64,000 nucleotides of DNA, from contig NW_006921541.1 in assembly GCF_000340215.1 (NCBI RefSeq), positions 1,833,527 to 1,897,526 of the forward strand. Reading direction: 5' to 3'. The stretch is from Pseudocercospora fijiensis CIRAD86 (lineage: Eukaryota; Ascomycota; Dothideomycetes; Mycosphaerellales; Mycosphaerellaceae). The translations under genes and the position numbers were made by a program. The notes below the pieces were generated by a model, which saw nothing but the letters and a program-made list of their open reading frames with translations, did no database searches and was not told the DNA's origin. Below are positions 47,367 to 58,627 of the stretch, in pieces. Each line of letters begins with the position of its first letter. Within the stretch, counting starts at the first letter, position 1.

Positions 47367-47470
47367 TGAAGTTAGAAAGCGAAGGTCTATCTACGTAGGT
47401 AAGGTTAAGCTACGTAGTCGACAATAGGTAGCAATAACGGCTATACATTACCTTGCTAACTAACCCGCTC
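45760..47470 (+). pseudogene. Multicopy gene family member B, RIP-damaged
   Basis: Homologous along its length to 31932-33750 in the same orientation. The 5' block CGAGATACGTCGATTAAGCG occurs twice here (about 45786 and 45950), the second time after a local duplication that includes runs of CTAG. Near 47337 a (GAA)n tract of about eleven units takes the place of a shorter one in member A. RIP stops prevent a clean translation and no domain is recognised. Confidence 0.4.
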
Positions 47471-48049
47471 CTTTACGGCAAGAGCGACATTATTTACTAG
47501 ACGCTAGCATATAATAGATTGTGCCTAAGGCCGCTCCGTCGTCCTAAGTAGCGTAATAGGCCCTAGGTCGAGTATAGTGTATAGTAGCAGGAACAAGCTG
47601 CGATAGCTATAAGACAGCAAACTCCAATTAGCACTATCTCTTTAGATGCACCTTATCCTACTATAGGTTATCTAGCGGCCTAGCCGAAGCCGCGATCTTA
47701 TCTAGGAACCTATATAAGAACTATCTTTCTACGACCTTCCTTCCTAGAGCTATTACTAACCTACTAGAGCTATCTTTCTACGACCTTCCTAGAGCTAGCT
47801 AGCTAGAAGGACGCCTATCTAGTTGACTTTATCGAGAAGCTACTTGCTATCTAGGGCTAGCTAGTACAAGATACGTCGATTAAGCGCGTTTCTAGCAATT
47901 AGCGCTAGCAAAAGTGATTAATACGATAACGACGGAGACTAGAAGTAGAGAAACATTATCTCAATCTACTAATCTATACTCGCTGTCTATTGTTCTAACG
48001 TCGTCCTTCTAGTATAGTATTCGATGCGAATTTTCTAATTGTATCCTCT
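47471..48049. other. RIP-damaged spacer with a third 5' fragment of the gene family
   Basis: At 47866-47935 the family 5' block recurs (AAGATACGTCGATTAAGCGC, then TTTCTAGCAA and ATACGATAACGACGG). Otherwise only GCTATCTTTCTACGACC-type short repeats near 47720-47790 are seen. Confidence 0.5.
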
Positions 48050-50990
48050 ATAAACCCTATTCTATTGCTAACGCCGTAGTAAGAGCTTCGTCTTTATCTA
48101 AGTCTAGATCCTAGAAGTCGGCATAATCGAAATAGCTAGCAGTAGCGGCGGTCTCTTAGATAGCGCTATAGATAATTGTTAGGTCGTTCTCGTTATCGCT
48201 AGGTGCTATATCGCGAACTAGGTTACGCGCGGCGTTATTAGACTAAAGGATATCTGAATTCGCGAGTGCTACGTTGTATAGCATAGCGCTAGCTATAGTG
48301 AAGAAGCCGAGATTGCTACTGTCAATATCACCGTTATTGCTACTACTACTGCTACTGCTATTGCTATTGCCATCTCCGCCTAAGGCCTAGACATATCCTA
48401 CTAGAGGTAGAGCATCGCCTAGCTAAGCAAAGCTATTAGCATCTATGTATAGCTCGTCTGCCCGGTTAATAGCGCTAGCACTAAGTGGCCCGTAATCTCC
48501 GCTATGCCTACGAGCATCTACGCTATCGATACTATCTACACTATTACTAGCTGCCTCGCTTATACTAAGTGTTACGTATAGCGAGCGCGTACGGTGTGCT
48601 TCGTTTAGAGCCTTGATTGCTAGTACTAGTTTCTAGATCCCTATCTGCTAGATGTTATCTAAGAGGGTACGGTTGTCCTTATCGATATTATTACTAACCG
48701 GCTGTCGCTCCGCAAGCCTATCTCGGAATAGCTTGTCTGCTATGCTTATTATATCAGTTACGGCGTTCTTGTTAGTATAGTAATTGGTGCCTTCTACGCC
48801 AATCGCGGACGTGAACATCTTCTTTAGGGTACGAGTAGCACGTCGGTTTCTAGCCTTCTTGCGAGCGACAGCGGCTATATTATAGGTCGAGTTGCTAAAG
48901 TAGTTCAGGTCTAGCGTAAGGTCGTTGTTAATGAGCTTAATTTCCTTATCTGCAGCGATGCCCTTACCTCTCTTACTAGATAGATTGACGACAGATATAG
49001 CTATTAACGAGTACCCTAACATATAATCCTATTGTAGTAACTATCGGAATTCTAGCATATACTTAGCGTAATTGGTCTAGTTAGTACTAAGGAATAGAAC
49101 GATTAGGTAGTCGACTATCCGCTTAAGATAACCGACGTCTATCTTCCGAATAGCGGTACGTATAGTTATTAGTTCCTCGATCTGCATTAGTAAGCGGCAC
49201 ATCGTAGTATAGTCGGCATCTTGTACAAGCACCTCATCCTTATTAGCATACTTGTTCTGCTATGCCTCCTTAGTAAACGCCTTCTTCTAGATATTCTTAA
49301 CTAACCGAAAATACTAATCTAGATCTAGATTCGAAACAGTAGTCTTTAACACCTCGATGCGGCTCTTTGATTTATTAGTATAGTCTAGCAAACCCTCTAA
49401 GTCTAGCTCGTGCTAGAATAAGGCAACAATGCGGCTACGGAATATGCGATATAGCAGGTTTAAGATAAGGAAGTACTTCGGGTTGTCTTTACTAATGCCT
49501 TTTATCGTATAGAACAAAGCATCGTCGACTAGACAATAAGCAAGCCGCGCTTCTTCGGAGTTCTTGTCGAAATAGGTCTTAATAATGCCGAATGCCTTAT
49601 TTATGTAGATATGTAACTAACTAGGCATAATAACGCCCTAGTCGTATCGATCGTACGGACGCTCTAACTTAATACCCTCTAATTAATAACTATTGAAGCG
49701 AGCGCATATTATCTAGTCTCTAACGATTAGATATAGACGACTCTTCCTATCTCGAATAGGATCTGGATTGCCGAAGTCCTTATCCTTATTAAGCTATATA
49801 TTATTAAGGAAGATATCCTTTAGTACCTCCTTAGATCCGGCAATTAATACCTCGTCATTTATCGACAGCTTTATTGGCACTAGATCGTTAGCATCTTCCG
49901 GATCCATTATATCTATTTCTAGCTATACAAAGCGCTTAATGTTAGTGCCTTGCTAGACGTACTAAGTACTAAGCCTAATAGCTGCATTAACATTACGCAT
50001 TACGATAGAACGGTATCGTTCGTCGAAGTCGTAGTTCTCGAATACCGCCTTTAGCTCCGGTCCGAATACAACACCTAATGCCTAGTCTATATAATACAGC
50101 GAGAGGTATTTACGAGTCCTATCCTTCGCATTATCGGCAAGGTTGTCTAGTATATGCTTATAGCTAAGCTATAGGTCCAGATTTAGTATATCCTTAGTTA
50201 GACCTTCTTCTAGGATGCGCTTATTAATACCAATATATAATATAGTTATGTTTAGTATCTCCGTGCAATCGCCTTGTTTCTAGACACCCTTACGATTCTT
50301 CTGCTTTACGAGATTGTCGTATACCGAGAAACTCCGCTTATTACGAGCTATTATAATAACGCGCTAGTCCTAAACCGCCTTAGTCTTCCGCATTAGCACC
50401 TAGATCGTGCGAGCGGCGCTAGACAAGCCTATGTTGTTAATAATACTAATAATATAGTATAGCATACCGCTAGTAACTAAATACAGGCCGAATTGCTTGC
50501 TAAATACGGACGCCTTCTTTAGCGAGATCGAACGAATAGCTATCTGTATTATTACCGCGATGCGCTTACGGAGGCGATCCTGCTTGTATAGAAGCTATGT
50601 ATCTTCCTTGTCGATCGAGACCTTCTTATTTAGAAGTAGCTTGCGTAGAAGGTTAACCTAGGTTAGCGCTACCTCTTCGATAATACCGTATATCTCCCGC
50701 AAGTCAACCTCCTATATCGAATCCTCTAGCTTATACTAGTTAAAGAATCGCTTGCTAATAAGCTTCTTCAGCTTATTACGAATAACCCGAGCTAAGACGA
50801 CATGCTTATGTTTTAGTGCGGCTATAGACTAGCGAATATAGTTGCGATAGGTCTTATTTAGCTTCTCGCTATACCTATTAAATATCATTATCTACTGCTT
50901 TAGCGGCAACCTAGCGCGCTTTATCTCTCCGAAGATATTAGTATACTTCTGCTCGCGGGTACGACGATAGCTACAGATACGCTAAGTGCC
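48050..50990 (-). pseudogene. DUF6589-like protein, copy 3, RIP-damaged
   Basis: The best preserved of the three copies: few stops over about 970 codons, including a stop-free run of 124 codons (48648-49022). Order on the minus strand: VIRNKLKKLISKRFFN, KQFGLYLVTSGMLYYIISII, NNIGLSSAARTI, YIGINKRILEEGLTKDILNL, AVFENYDFDERYRSIVMRNV, AAVARKKARNRRATRTLKKM. The block pattern and spacing match copy 2, but the sequences are clearly divergent, so these are distinct paralogs. Function unknown. It lies head-to-tail downstream of the SF1 helicase. Confidence 0.55.
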
Positions 50991-51369
50991 TCGAGTCGTC
51001 CGATTGCCGCGATCTCCGCCTTGCTGTATTTTCTAATAACGACAATAGTGCTCACTCGGATATGTAAATTGTGTACTCCTCTTAGTAGCTCTATAGGCAG
51101 AGTGTTAAGCTCTTATACTACGTTAAGGTAGAAGCACTTTATAAGAGTCCCGAAGGAGTTTTTTTAACTAGCTTTGCTACTGCTTTTCTTTTTTTTATAG
51201 GTTTCTTTGTTCAATTCCCGCCCCGACTATCGCGAGAGAATCGTATAGCCTAGCCTTGCGGTAAGTAGCCCTCTAGACAGTAGTTTTAATACCGTCGAAC
51301 AAATACGCCTACGAATAAGTGACCTAAAAAAAAAGATAGTTTGATTAGTTTCTATCGTTAGCAAAAGGG

Positions 51370-54300
51370 GAGCGGGGGATACTTAGCCGATTATAATCTA
51401 GTATCGTCTATAGTAGAGTCCTCTGCCCCGTCTTACGTAGTAACGCGAGATTAGGTAATACCTATAGTGCGCTTGCCGTTAGCGTTGCGCGAATCTAGAG
51501 GCTACGTATACGAGGTATCTCTCTTCTTAGGTACGGGCGGGAAGGTACGCTATAGTAGAGGCTAAGGGGTATATATAGGTGCTTTCCCGAATTTTGGGGT
51601 TAGTACTAGCTTCTTTCGGATATTATACGCTAGGTCTAGATCTTAACTATTAATTAGCGATAGTATATAGCTCGCTAATACTACCTCTTACTTTATACGG
51701 AAATCGGATACAATCTAGGCAAATATACTAAATTTTCCTCGCTTTTGCGTCAATTGAGGCGCGTAATTAAGCTACGCGACTATCTATACAAGCCAATTGC
51801 TAAAGGGCACAAGATAGCGTATTAGACGAGACAAGTTAACGCAAAGCTATCGAGCATCGGTTATAAATCCTAGAAGTAGGGCATTATCCTTATTATAGCG
51901 GACGAGAGAGATAAGGCTAATAGTAGCTTCTCGTCCTTAGACCTTAGCAGACGTCTTAACCTATAGCTAATTCGCTAACTCCGTATTCTGCAAGTACGCT
52001 AATAAGTAGCTCTTAATAATACCGGCCTACTCCTTGTACGGCGTAATAATAAGGAAGTCCGAAGGCAAAATCTTACGACTACCTTTAGGGACTTCGGCAC
52101 CGAGCAAGTACTTTATATAGAAGGCGACCGCCTAAGCCTCCGCTATATTATACGACGAGCCGGAGGCCGATTTCACCTTATAGGCGCTATTAATCCTAGA
52201 AACGTCGATAGCAAATCGCAAGCTTCGATTACCGGCTTCTAGAGCGTAGTATAGCTTTAACTTAGCTAGCGCGTGCTCTAGCGTAATATCGATAGCGTAC
52301 TACTAAACTACGGTAGAATAATCGACTAACTTACCGTCGTAGAAGACTTCCGAGATTATCCGAGAGATCTAAGGAGCTATACGACGCTACTCCGTTAGCA
52401 TATCTTTCTTAGTAAAGTCGGGATTCTTATAGAGCTTCTAGAAGATCGACGTTAGCGAGCATCGTATACTCTTATTAGCACCGCGTAAGATCGGTAGTAG
52501 GCCCTACTACTTATAATTACTAGCAAAGACCGCGGCGAGAAGGGTCTCTCTAAAGAAGGCCGTACTAGTAATAGTATCCTCGAATTGTCCTATCGCAACC
52601 TTATCCTAGTATAATAGCGTAGGTCTAGCTCCCTCTACTATCTTATTATAGGCGGACGCGTTGTTCGTATAGAATATAATATCTATAGTCTCTAATACTC
52701 GACCTTCCTAGACTCGGCGATTATTCCTTAGCTACTAAGTGCGTTCCTTTAGATCGTCTAGAGATAGACTCGCGCGATACTTCTTACTAACCGATCGCGC
52801 AACGTCTTAATATTCTAAGGCCTCCGTATAGTACGGGCTGTCCGCATTCTTAACGCAATCCTTAATAAACGGTATAGTCTAATTATATAGGTAGAAGTCC
52901 TATAGCTCTAAATTAGTATACGTGCTCCTTACGAGAGAGTCTACGATAGCCTATAGTAACCGCTAATGCTTATTATAGATGTCGTCGCGTATAGTCGCCG
53001 ATTCCTTAGCCTTACGAGTATACCTACCTTAGAATAGAACAACTCGAAGCTTGCCCTTAGCGTTGTAGGTCTTATTAAAGTTCTTATATAGATTCTATAC
53101 GGCCGGGTTAGTAGGCGCGCACGAGAGTACTTAGCACTTTAGAGCCCCTAGAGCCTTACTAGCTATAATATAGCTATAAGAGATAGCGTTTATAGTATAC
53201 GACTTGCCCGTACTAGGCGGACCCTAAATTAAGGTTAGGCTATCTCGAGAATAGAAACTCCTTAATATAGATTCTATCTAGCCTACGTTTAAGCTGAATC
53301 TCGCGATCGTATTCCTAAACGACGTCTCGGCCGTCGGACTATGCTAGCGGCTAAGCGCAAGCCCGTTCTACTACTAGATGCTTAGTATAGCGCCTAGAAG
53401 CTAACGAGCGAAGTCGACTCCGGTCGTACGCTTAACGCCCTTCCCGAGCTCGACTTAGCGCCTAGTTCTAGCGTACCGCGCTTGTAGGATCTTGCTTAAA
53501 CTTTATCGAGATCGTATAAGCCGCCTAAGGTAGGTTAGCGCTACCGCGCTTAGGCTACGCAAGAATATACGCCGTAGGATGCGTAGCGAAGATGTCGGTA
53601 GAGATCTCTCCGATAAGCTTTATGCCCTTAAACGGACCCTCTTCGTAGATAAATACCTCTACTCGCGTTCTAGTAGCGGGCTAGTATCGCTTGCTCTTCT
53701 TAACCTAACCGCCTACTTCTTTCTCTTCCTTATCTTTAAGGAAGATCTTAAGCTATAAGCTAGCGTTAGTGTCGCTCGTCTATAATAGCGTAATACGAGC
53801 CGATAGCGTCTTAGTCTCGTTAATTCCTTCGAATGTATCTTTTAGGAGATACCCCTCGTAGGCGTATATACGCTAGGCCGCGATCCGAGCCTCGATAGAC
53901 TTAGTCTCTACGTCTAGGCAATGCTCGATATCCGTAAACGATGCCTAGCCCTCTAGAGTAAAGTTCGCGATCTAGCCTTAAGCATCGTACTTAAGTCTCT
54001 ACGTCTTAACGAGCTAACGTAGTAGTAGTACTTAGACGAACGGAAACTTTAGATTTATAATGTCGGTATTAAGAAGTCGTGCCTATCGACGATAGTATAG
54101 GAAGTTGCCGTTAGTAGCTGTATCTTTTATAGCCTTACCCTACTAGTCCGAGAAGTTTTAAAATACCCGGAAACACGAGTTATTCTTAGGCCAATAGCGG
54201 AAGATAGAGAACTCTTTACTATAATAGAGCCGAGCGATAAGCTAATCCGTACGACAGATATAGTTACGATCTTCTTCTCTCTTATGCATTTGCTAGTAAC

Positions 54301-55440
54301 CTACTAGTTCCGGCAGGTTTAGGCTTAGATCGCCGTAAAATTTAGGGCGGCGAGGAGATATACCGAATAGCACGTCCTTATTAACGACGACTGCGTATTA
54401 ACTAGTAATCGTAGCAGGATTAAGTCTAAAATGAATCTTACTAACGCTATTCTCCTTATAGTTATCGCGGAAGGACTTATAAGCTTACGCCTAACGCGTA
54501 ACTATATCGGGATCTTCGCCCTAGTATATCTTAAACCCGATCGCGTCGATATCGTTCGTTCCCTAGATCTAACGAGCGATATCGTTAGTATATACGAAGA
54601 CTGTAACTAAAGGCTTCTTCGCTCCGGTATAATTAATACGGCTATTAATCTTTAGCTTGAACCCGGGCACCTACGAGTATATAATAGGCGTAAAGGAGAT
54701 AATCGGCTCGCTATTATCTAGGTAATCTTTGCGCGGCGGCGCAAGTAAACTAAAGAAGTCTAGCGGGCAGTCTCTAGTACCTAATAATCCGTATAAAGAA
54801 AGATCGCCGACTACAACCGCTGCTTGCGCTTTATTAGTATACAGGATCTGCTTGCTATCGGCTTTACCTTAGGCCTTCTTGCGAGTATTACGCTTTCTAG
54901 CCTTACGTAGCTAAGCTAAAGACCCCTATATAGCCTTGCCTAGCTAAGCTAAAGACGCCTAAGGTAAAGGTGCACTCGCCGTTGCCTCTAGTCCTATTAT
55001 AGGGTCTAGAGCATCGACCTTCTATATATTAGCCGACAGTGCCGGGAGCGGCACAAATTCAGCTGCAAACTTAGAGGTATCGGGTCGTACGGCCTTCCAG
55101 TATCTGCCGTAGATGTATCCGAGATATAGCGGATATAATCTGTCGCTATAGGACTCTACGCCCTACTTATCTACCGGCAAGTTCTTAACGATGCGATAGT
55201 TTTCCTCGAGCGGCGTAATCTAGGTACTCTTTACTTTAACCTCCTCTTTCTTATTCTCTTCTATTTCCGAATTAGTCTCTAACTAATCGTTATTAGACTT
55301 CTCGCCGGGACGGAGGTGCGGCGTATTACCCTATCCCGCGTTACTTATATTAATATTAGTAGCGCCGAACGCTATAACAGCTAATCCTGCGATAGCGGGA
55401 GAGCTTAGGTCTATTTCTAAAGCTATTTTATGTTTGTATA
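51370..55440 (-). pseudogene. UPF1-type SF1 helicase, RIP-damaged
   Basis: Minus-strand frame of about 1,300 codons. The N-terminal half reads YSDRLYPLYLGYIYGRYWKA and FRLNPATITS without a known domain. The helicase core has Walker A GPPSTGKSYT at about 53201-53224 (Ser for Gly, a TpG-to-TpA change), SCAPTNPAV, YKNPDFTKKDML, SRIISEVFYDGKLVDYS, SDFLIITPYKEQAGIIKSYL and a motif close to GREATISLISLV. This set is that of the UPF1/SETX-like AAA_11/AAA_12 helicases. Such helicases act on RNA or DNA; the substrate here is unknown. The gene is divergent from the Ulp1-type gene at 58.6 kb, with about 3.2 kb between them. Confidence 0.75.
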
Positions 55441-58400
55441 TAGGCGAAGCATATACGCGGTGCCTTAAGCCGGGTAGAAAGGGAAGAGGGGGTATATAAA
55501 AAGCGAAAAAAAAGCGGTAGAAGTCGCGAAAAGTCGCGAAAAGTCGCGGAAACTTAGGGCTATAAAGAGGTTAGTAAATAAAGCGCCTCCTATCGCTCGC
55601 TAGACGACAACGTACCTAGTTCGCAGCTAAAAGAGGTGTGCGTAGAGGTCGTACTCTGCTAGCTAAAGAGAGATTAAGCGCGCGTAGCAAATTTTCAAAA
55701 CACACTAAACGTATACCGGGACTTCCCGCTCGGTAATACTACAACTCATAGACGCAAACGGCTATAAGTTACGGCCGAATAGTCTACGTCCGTAGGAAGC
55801 TCGATACCTTAATTAACAAACTCGCGAACAGGACTGCCGAGAAAAGGCTGCTAGCGCCTATCGTAGGCCGAATAGTTGTTATATAGTAGAGCGAATAGTC
55901 TAGCAGTATCCTTTATTGTTATTTTACCTAAGACGGTAGTTACGACACTTCTACAGCGCGGTTATTAGCAGTCTTCGATTACGATTCACTTACTAGCTAC
56001 TCGTACTCTAGACATAATCTCGCTAGATTAATTCGGTTATCGATATACATTTCGCAGCTATAGTAAATCTGTCCTACCTGCTATACTATCCGTCTAAACA
56101 GCCTTCGAAGTGCGATATAGATTAACCGTAAAGAGCCTATAGCTAGCGTTAGTAAGATGTTTAAAAACGATGTTGTTTGCCTAGATATACTTCCTAGCTA
56201 ATATAGAACTACTATTGTTATCTCCGGCCTTCCCTAGGCTAGACTTGTCTATTCTATATACGTTCTTTGCCTTATCCCGACTTCTCCTTCGATATCTCTT
56301 TCCTTTTTAGATATACAAATCTGCCTACTCCTCCAACTTTGCTACTTATGCAAATAAAGATCCTATATATCTCTTGTATCTCGCGCTACTACGACTAACG
56401 TCCGATTGTTAGAGTTCTTACCGGTCTATACGAGAAGGTCTTTAAACTCGATTAGTATATAGAGTCGGCTCTACGGAACGTTTGTAGATTACTAGGAGTC
56501 CTTAGTAAAGATACTATACGACTCTCCGGTAGACTGTAAATCATAGTGTTAGTGCAGATTACTATTACATCCTCGACTAACAACGGTAGTATGCGTTGAG
56601 CCTCGGATAGGACGCTAAGCATATATATATGCTAGTAAGGAGGAAGGTGAAGTCGGAAATATATACTAGCTATAGCTAAGCGCGCCCGGATAAGTCAGCT
56701 AGCGATGTTAGCCGCCTAACCGCCCTTTCTTCCTTATATATACACAAACACTATAGACGATACGCCTAAGGCTGCTATCGAGCCGTATAACTTACTACGA
56801 GATTACGGGTCGGAGAATGCTATAAATTTTGCCGCGACTCGTAGTACTACGGATGTCGGAAATCTTACGGCATTTTGTACGCGGACAACGAAATTATACT
56901 AAGGAAGCTGAATATTACTCAAGTATATAGCGATAAGTAATAGTAAAGTATAGCGTAATAGAAATTTGTTAAGGGTACCGTTAACCGCTCGAGATAGCTA
57001 CGTATAGTATTAGTTTAGGATGTCGAGCATCTATAAAGAGCTATAGAACGATAGCCGAAAGAGCTTAAGGATGTTAAAAATCGCTTAGAATTCTTAGAAG
57101 AGGAGGATACTAAGGATCTCTCGAGTTAGCTATAGACGGAGCCGGCGTTATACTTAAGCATAAGGATAGCGAATATCTCTTATAGCGGCTTTTAGCCTAG
57201 AGGGATTCGTAAGATACCTATTGTCGAATCTTATAAGTAGCAACAGCGGCGTACTAAAGTTAGTAATAGCGTAATATTATTCAAACCTATACCGATCGCT
57301 AGCAATTGAGGAAGCTGCGGGTTTATCGTAGGTAAGGATTCTTAGTAAACCAATCGGGCGGTAGGCATAAATTGGATCGGCTATATTATAAGGATACAAA
57401 AATCACTTAGACTAGGTTCGAAAGACGTCTACGATCTAAGAAGCATCCCTAAGGATGTCGTATATCGCTTAGTCTAGCTATCGGAGGTCGTAGCGGTAAA
57501 ATAAGGAAGTCGATTATTACCTAAACTAGTATTCGTACAAGCGAGGGCCGTTAGTACTAGACGGAGTAATACGGCAAAACACTTATAAGGATGTCGAATA
57601 TCGCTCGAGCGGTATAGCGGACGAAGGAAGACTTATAAGGATATCGAATATCGCTCGAGCGGTATAGCGGACGAAGGAACACTTATAAGGATATCGAATA
57701 TCGCTTAAGTAGTATAGCGGACGAAGGAATACTTATAAGGATATCGAATATCGCTCGAGCGGTATAGCGGACGAAGGAATACTTATAAGGATATCGAATA
57801 TCGCTCGAGCGGTATAGCGGACGAAGGAATACTTATAAGGATGTCGAATATCGCTCGAGCGGTATAGCGGACGAAGGAATACTTATAAGGATATCGAATA
57901 TCGCTCGAGCGGTATACCGGACGAAGAGCGTTAGCTAAGAAGAAAGAATATAGGGTTGTCTAATACAATAGAAAGAAGGAAAGACTATACGCCTAGCTAG
58001 ATAGAGATTCTACTTATACGATTAGCACACTCTATTAATTAAAGGAGACTTTATAATACGTAAGCGCCTAAGAGTAGGAGGTCTATATTCTTTTATTATC
58101 TAGACCTATTGTACTTATTGCTAACATTAGCTGCTATTATAAGCTACTAGCCGATAGTCGCGCGGAAACATACTTCTAATAGAATCGAAGAAAAGATAAT
58201 ACGCGTAACTACGCGACGCAAATAGTACACTATACCGATTAAAGGAGACTTTATACTACGCGAGTATATTAGAGCTAAGTATACTTTGCATTAAAGTATA
58301 TCAAATGACTAATACGACACTATTAGTAAACGTAACTTTCTCGTAGTCTAAAGGGCAGTTACTAGATTTGCTACTTTGTCGAGCGATAGAGGAAGGTGCC

Positions 58401-58627
58401 TTCCTAAGAAGAGGCTTAGCAGAATTCGACTTTATATAGTATTAGGCTAGGCCTAAACGTCCTTTCTCCTTATATCCGACACGCTTTTATAAGTGTATTA
58501 TTGATTTCAATTCCTATAAGAGGCGTTACGCCTCTATTTACTTACTCTTTTCTCTACCGCTTACGCGGTTTTACTATTCCCGGCTTAAGGCGCTACGTGC
58601 GCGCCTCGCCTATATCTAAATTAGACA
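55441..58627. other. Long spacer between divergent helicase and protease genes
   Basis: RIP-damaged throughout. No gene recognised on either strand, although short plausible runs occur near 56.8 kb. Degenerate relatives of the downstream 50-bp unit (AAGGATGTC...ATCGCTTAG) appear from about 57060 on, so the array was once longer. It probably contains both promoters. Confidence 0.45.
57581..57927. repeat. 50-bp tandem repeat, seven units
   Basis: Units start at 57581, 57631, 57681, 57731, 57781, 57831 and 57881. Core elements are ACTTATAAGGATATCGAATA, TCGCTCGAGCGGTATAGCGG and ACGAAGGAAT. CGCTCGAGCG is palindromic. Units differ almost only by RIP-type transitions. Fifty is not a multiple of three, so it is unlikely to be coding. 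Confidence 0.95.

Noticed and set aside
57581..57927. CRISPR-like array
   Set aside because: Units are directly adjacent with no unique spacers, and the DNA is fungal; it is a simple tandem repeat.
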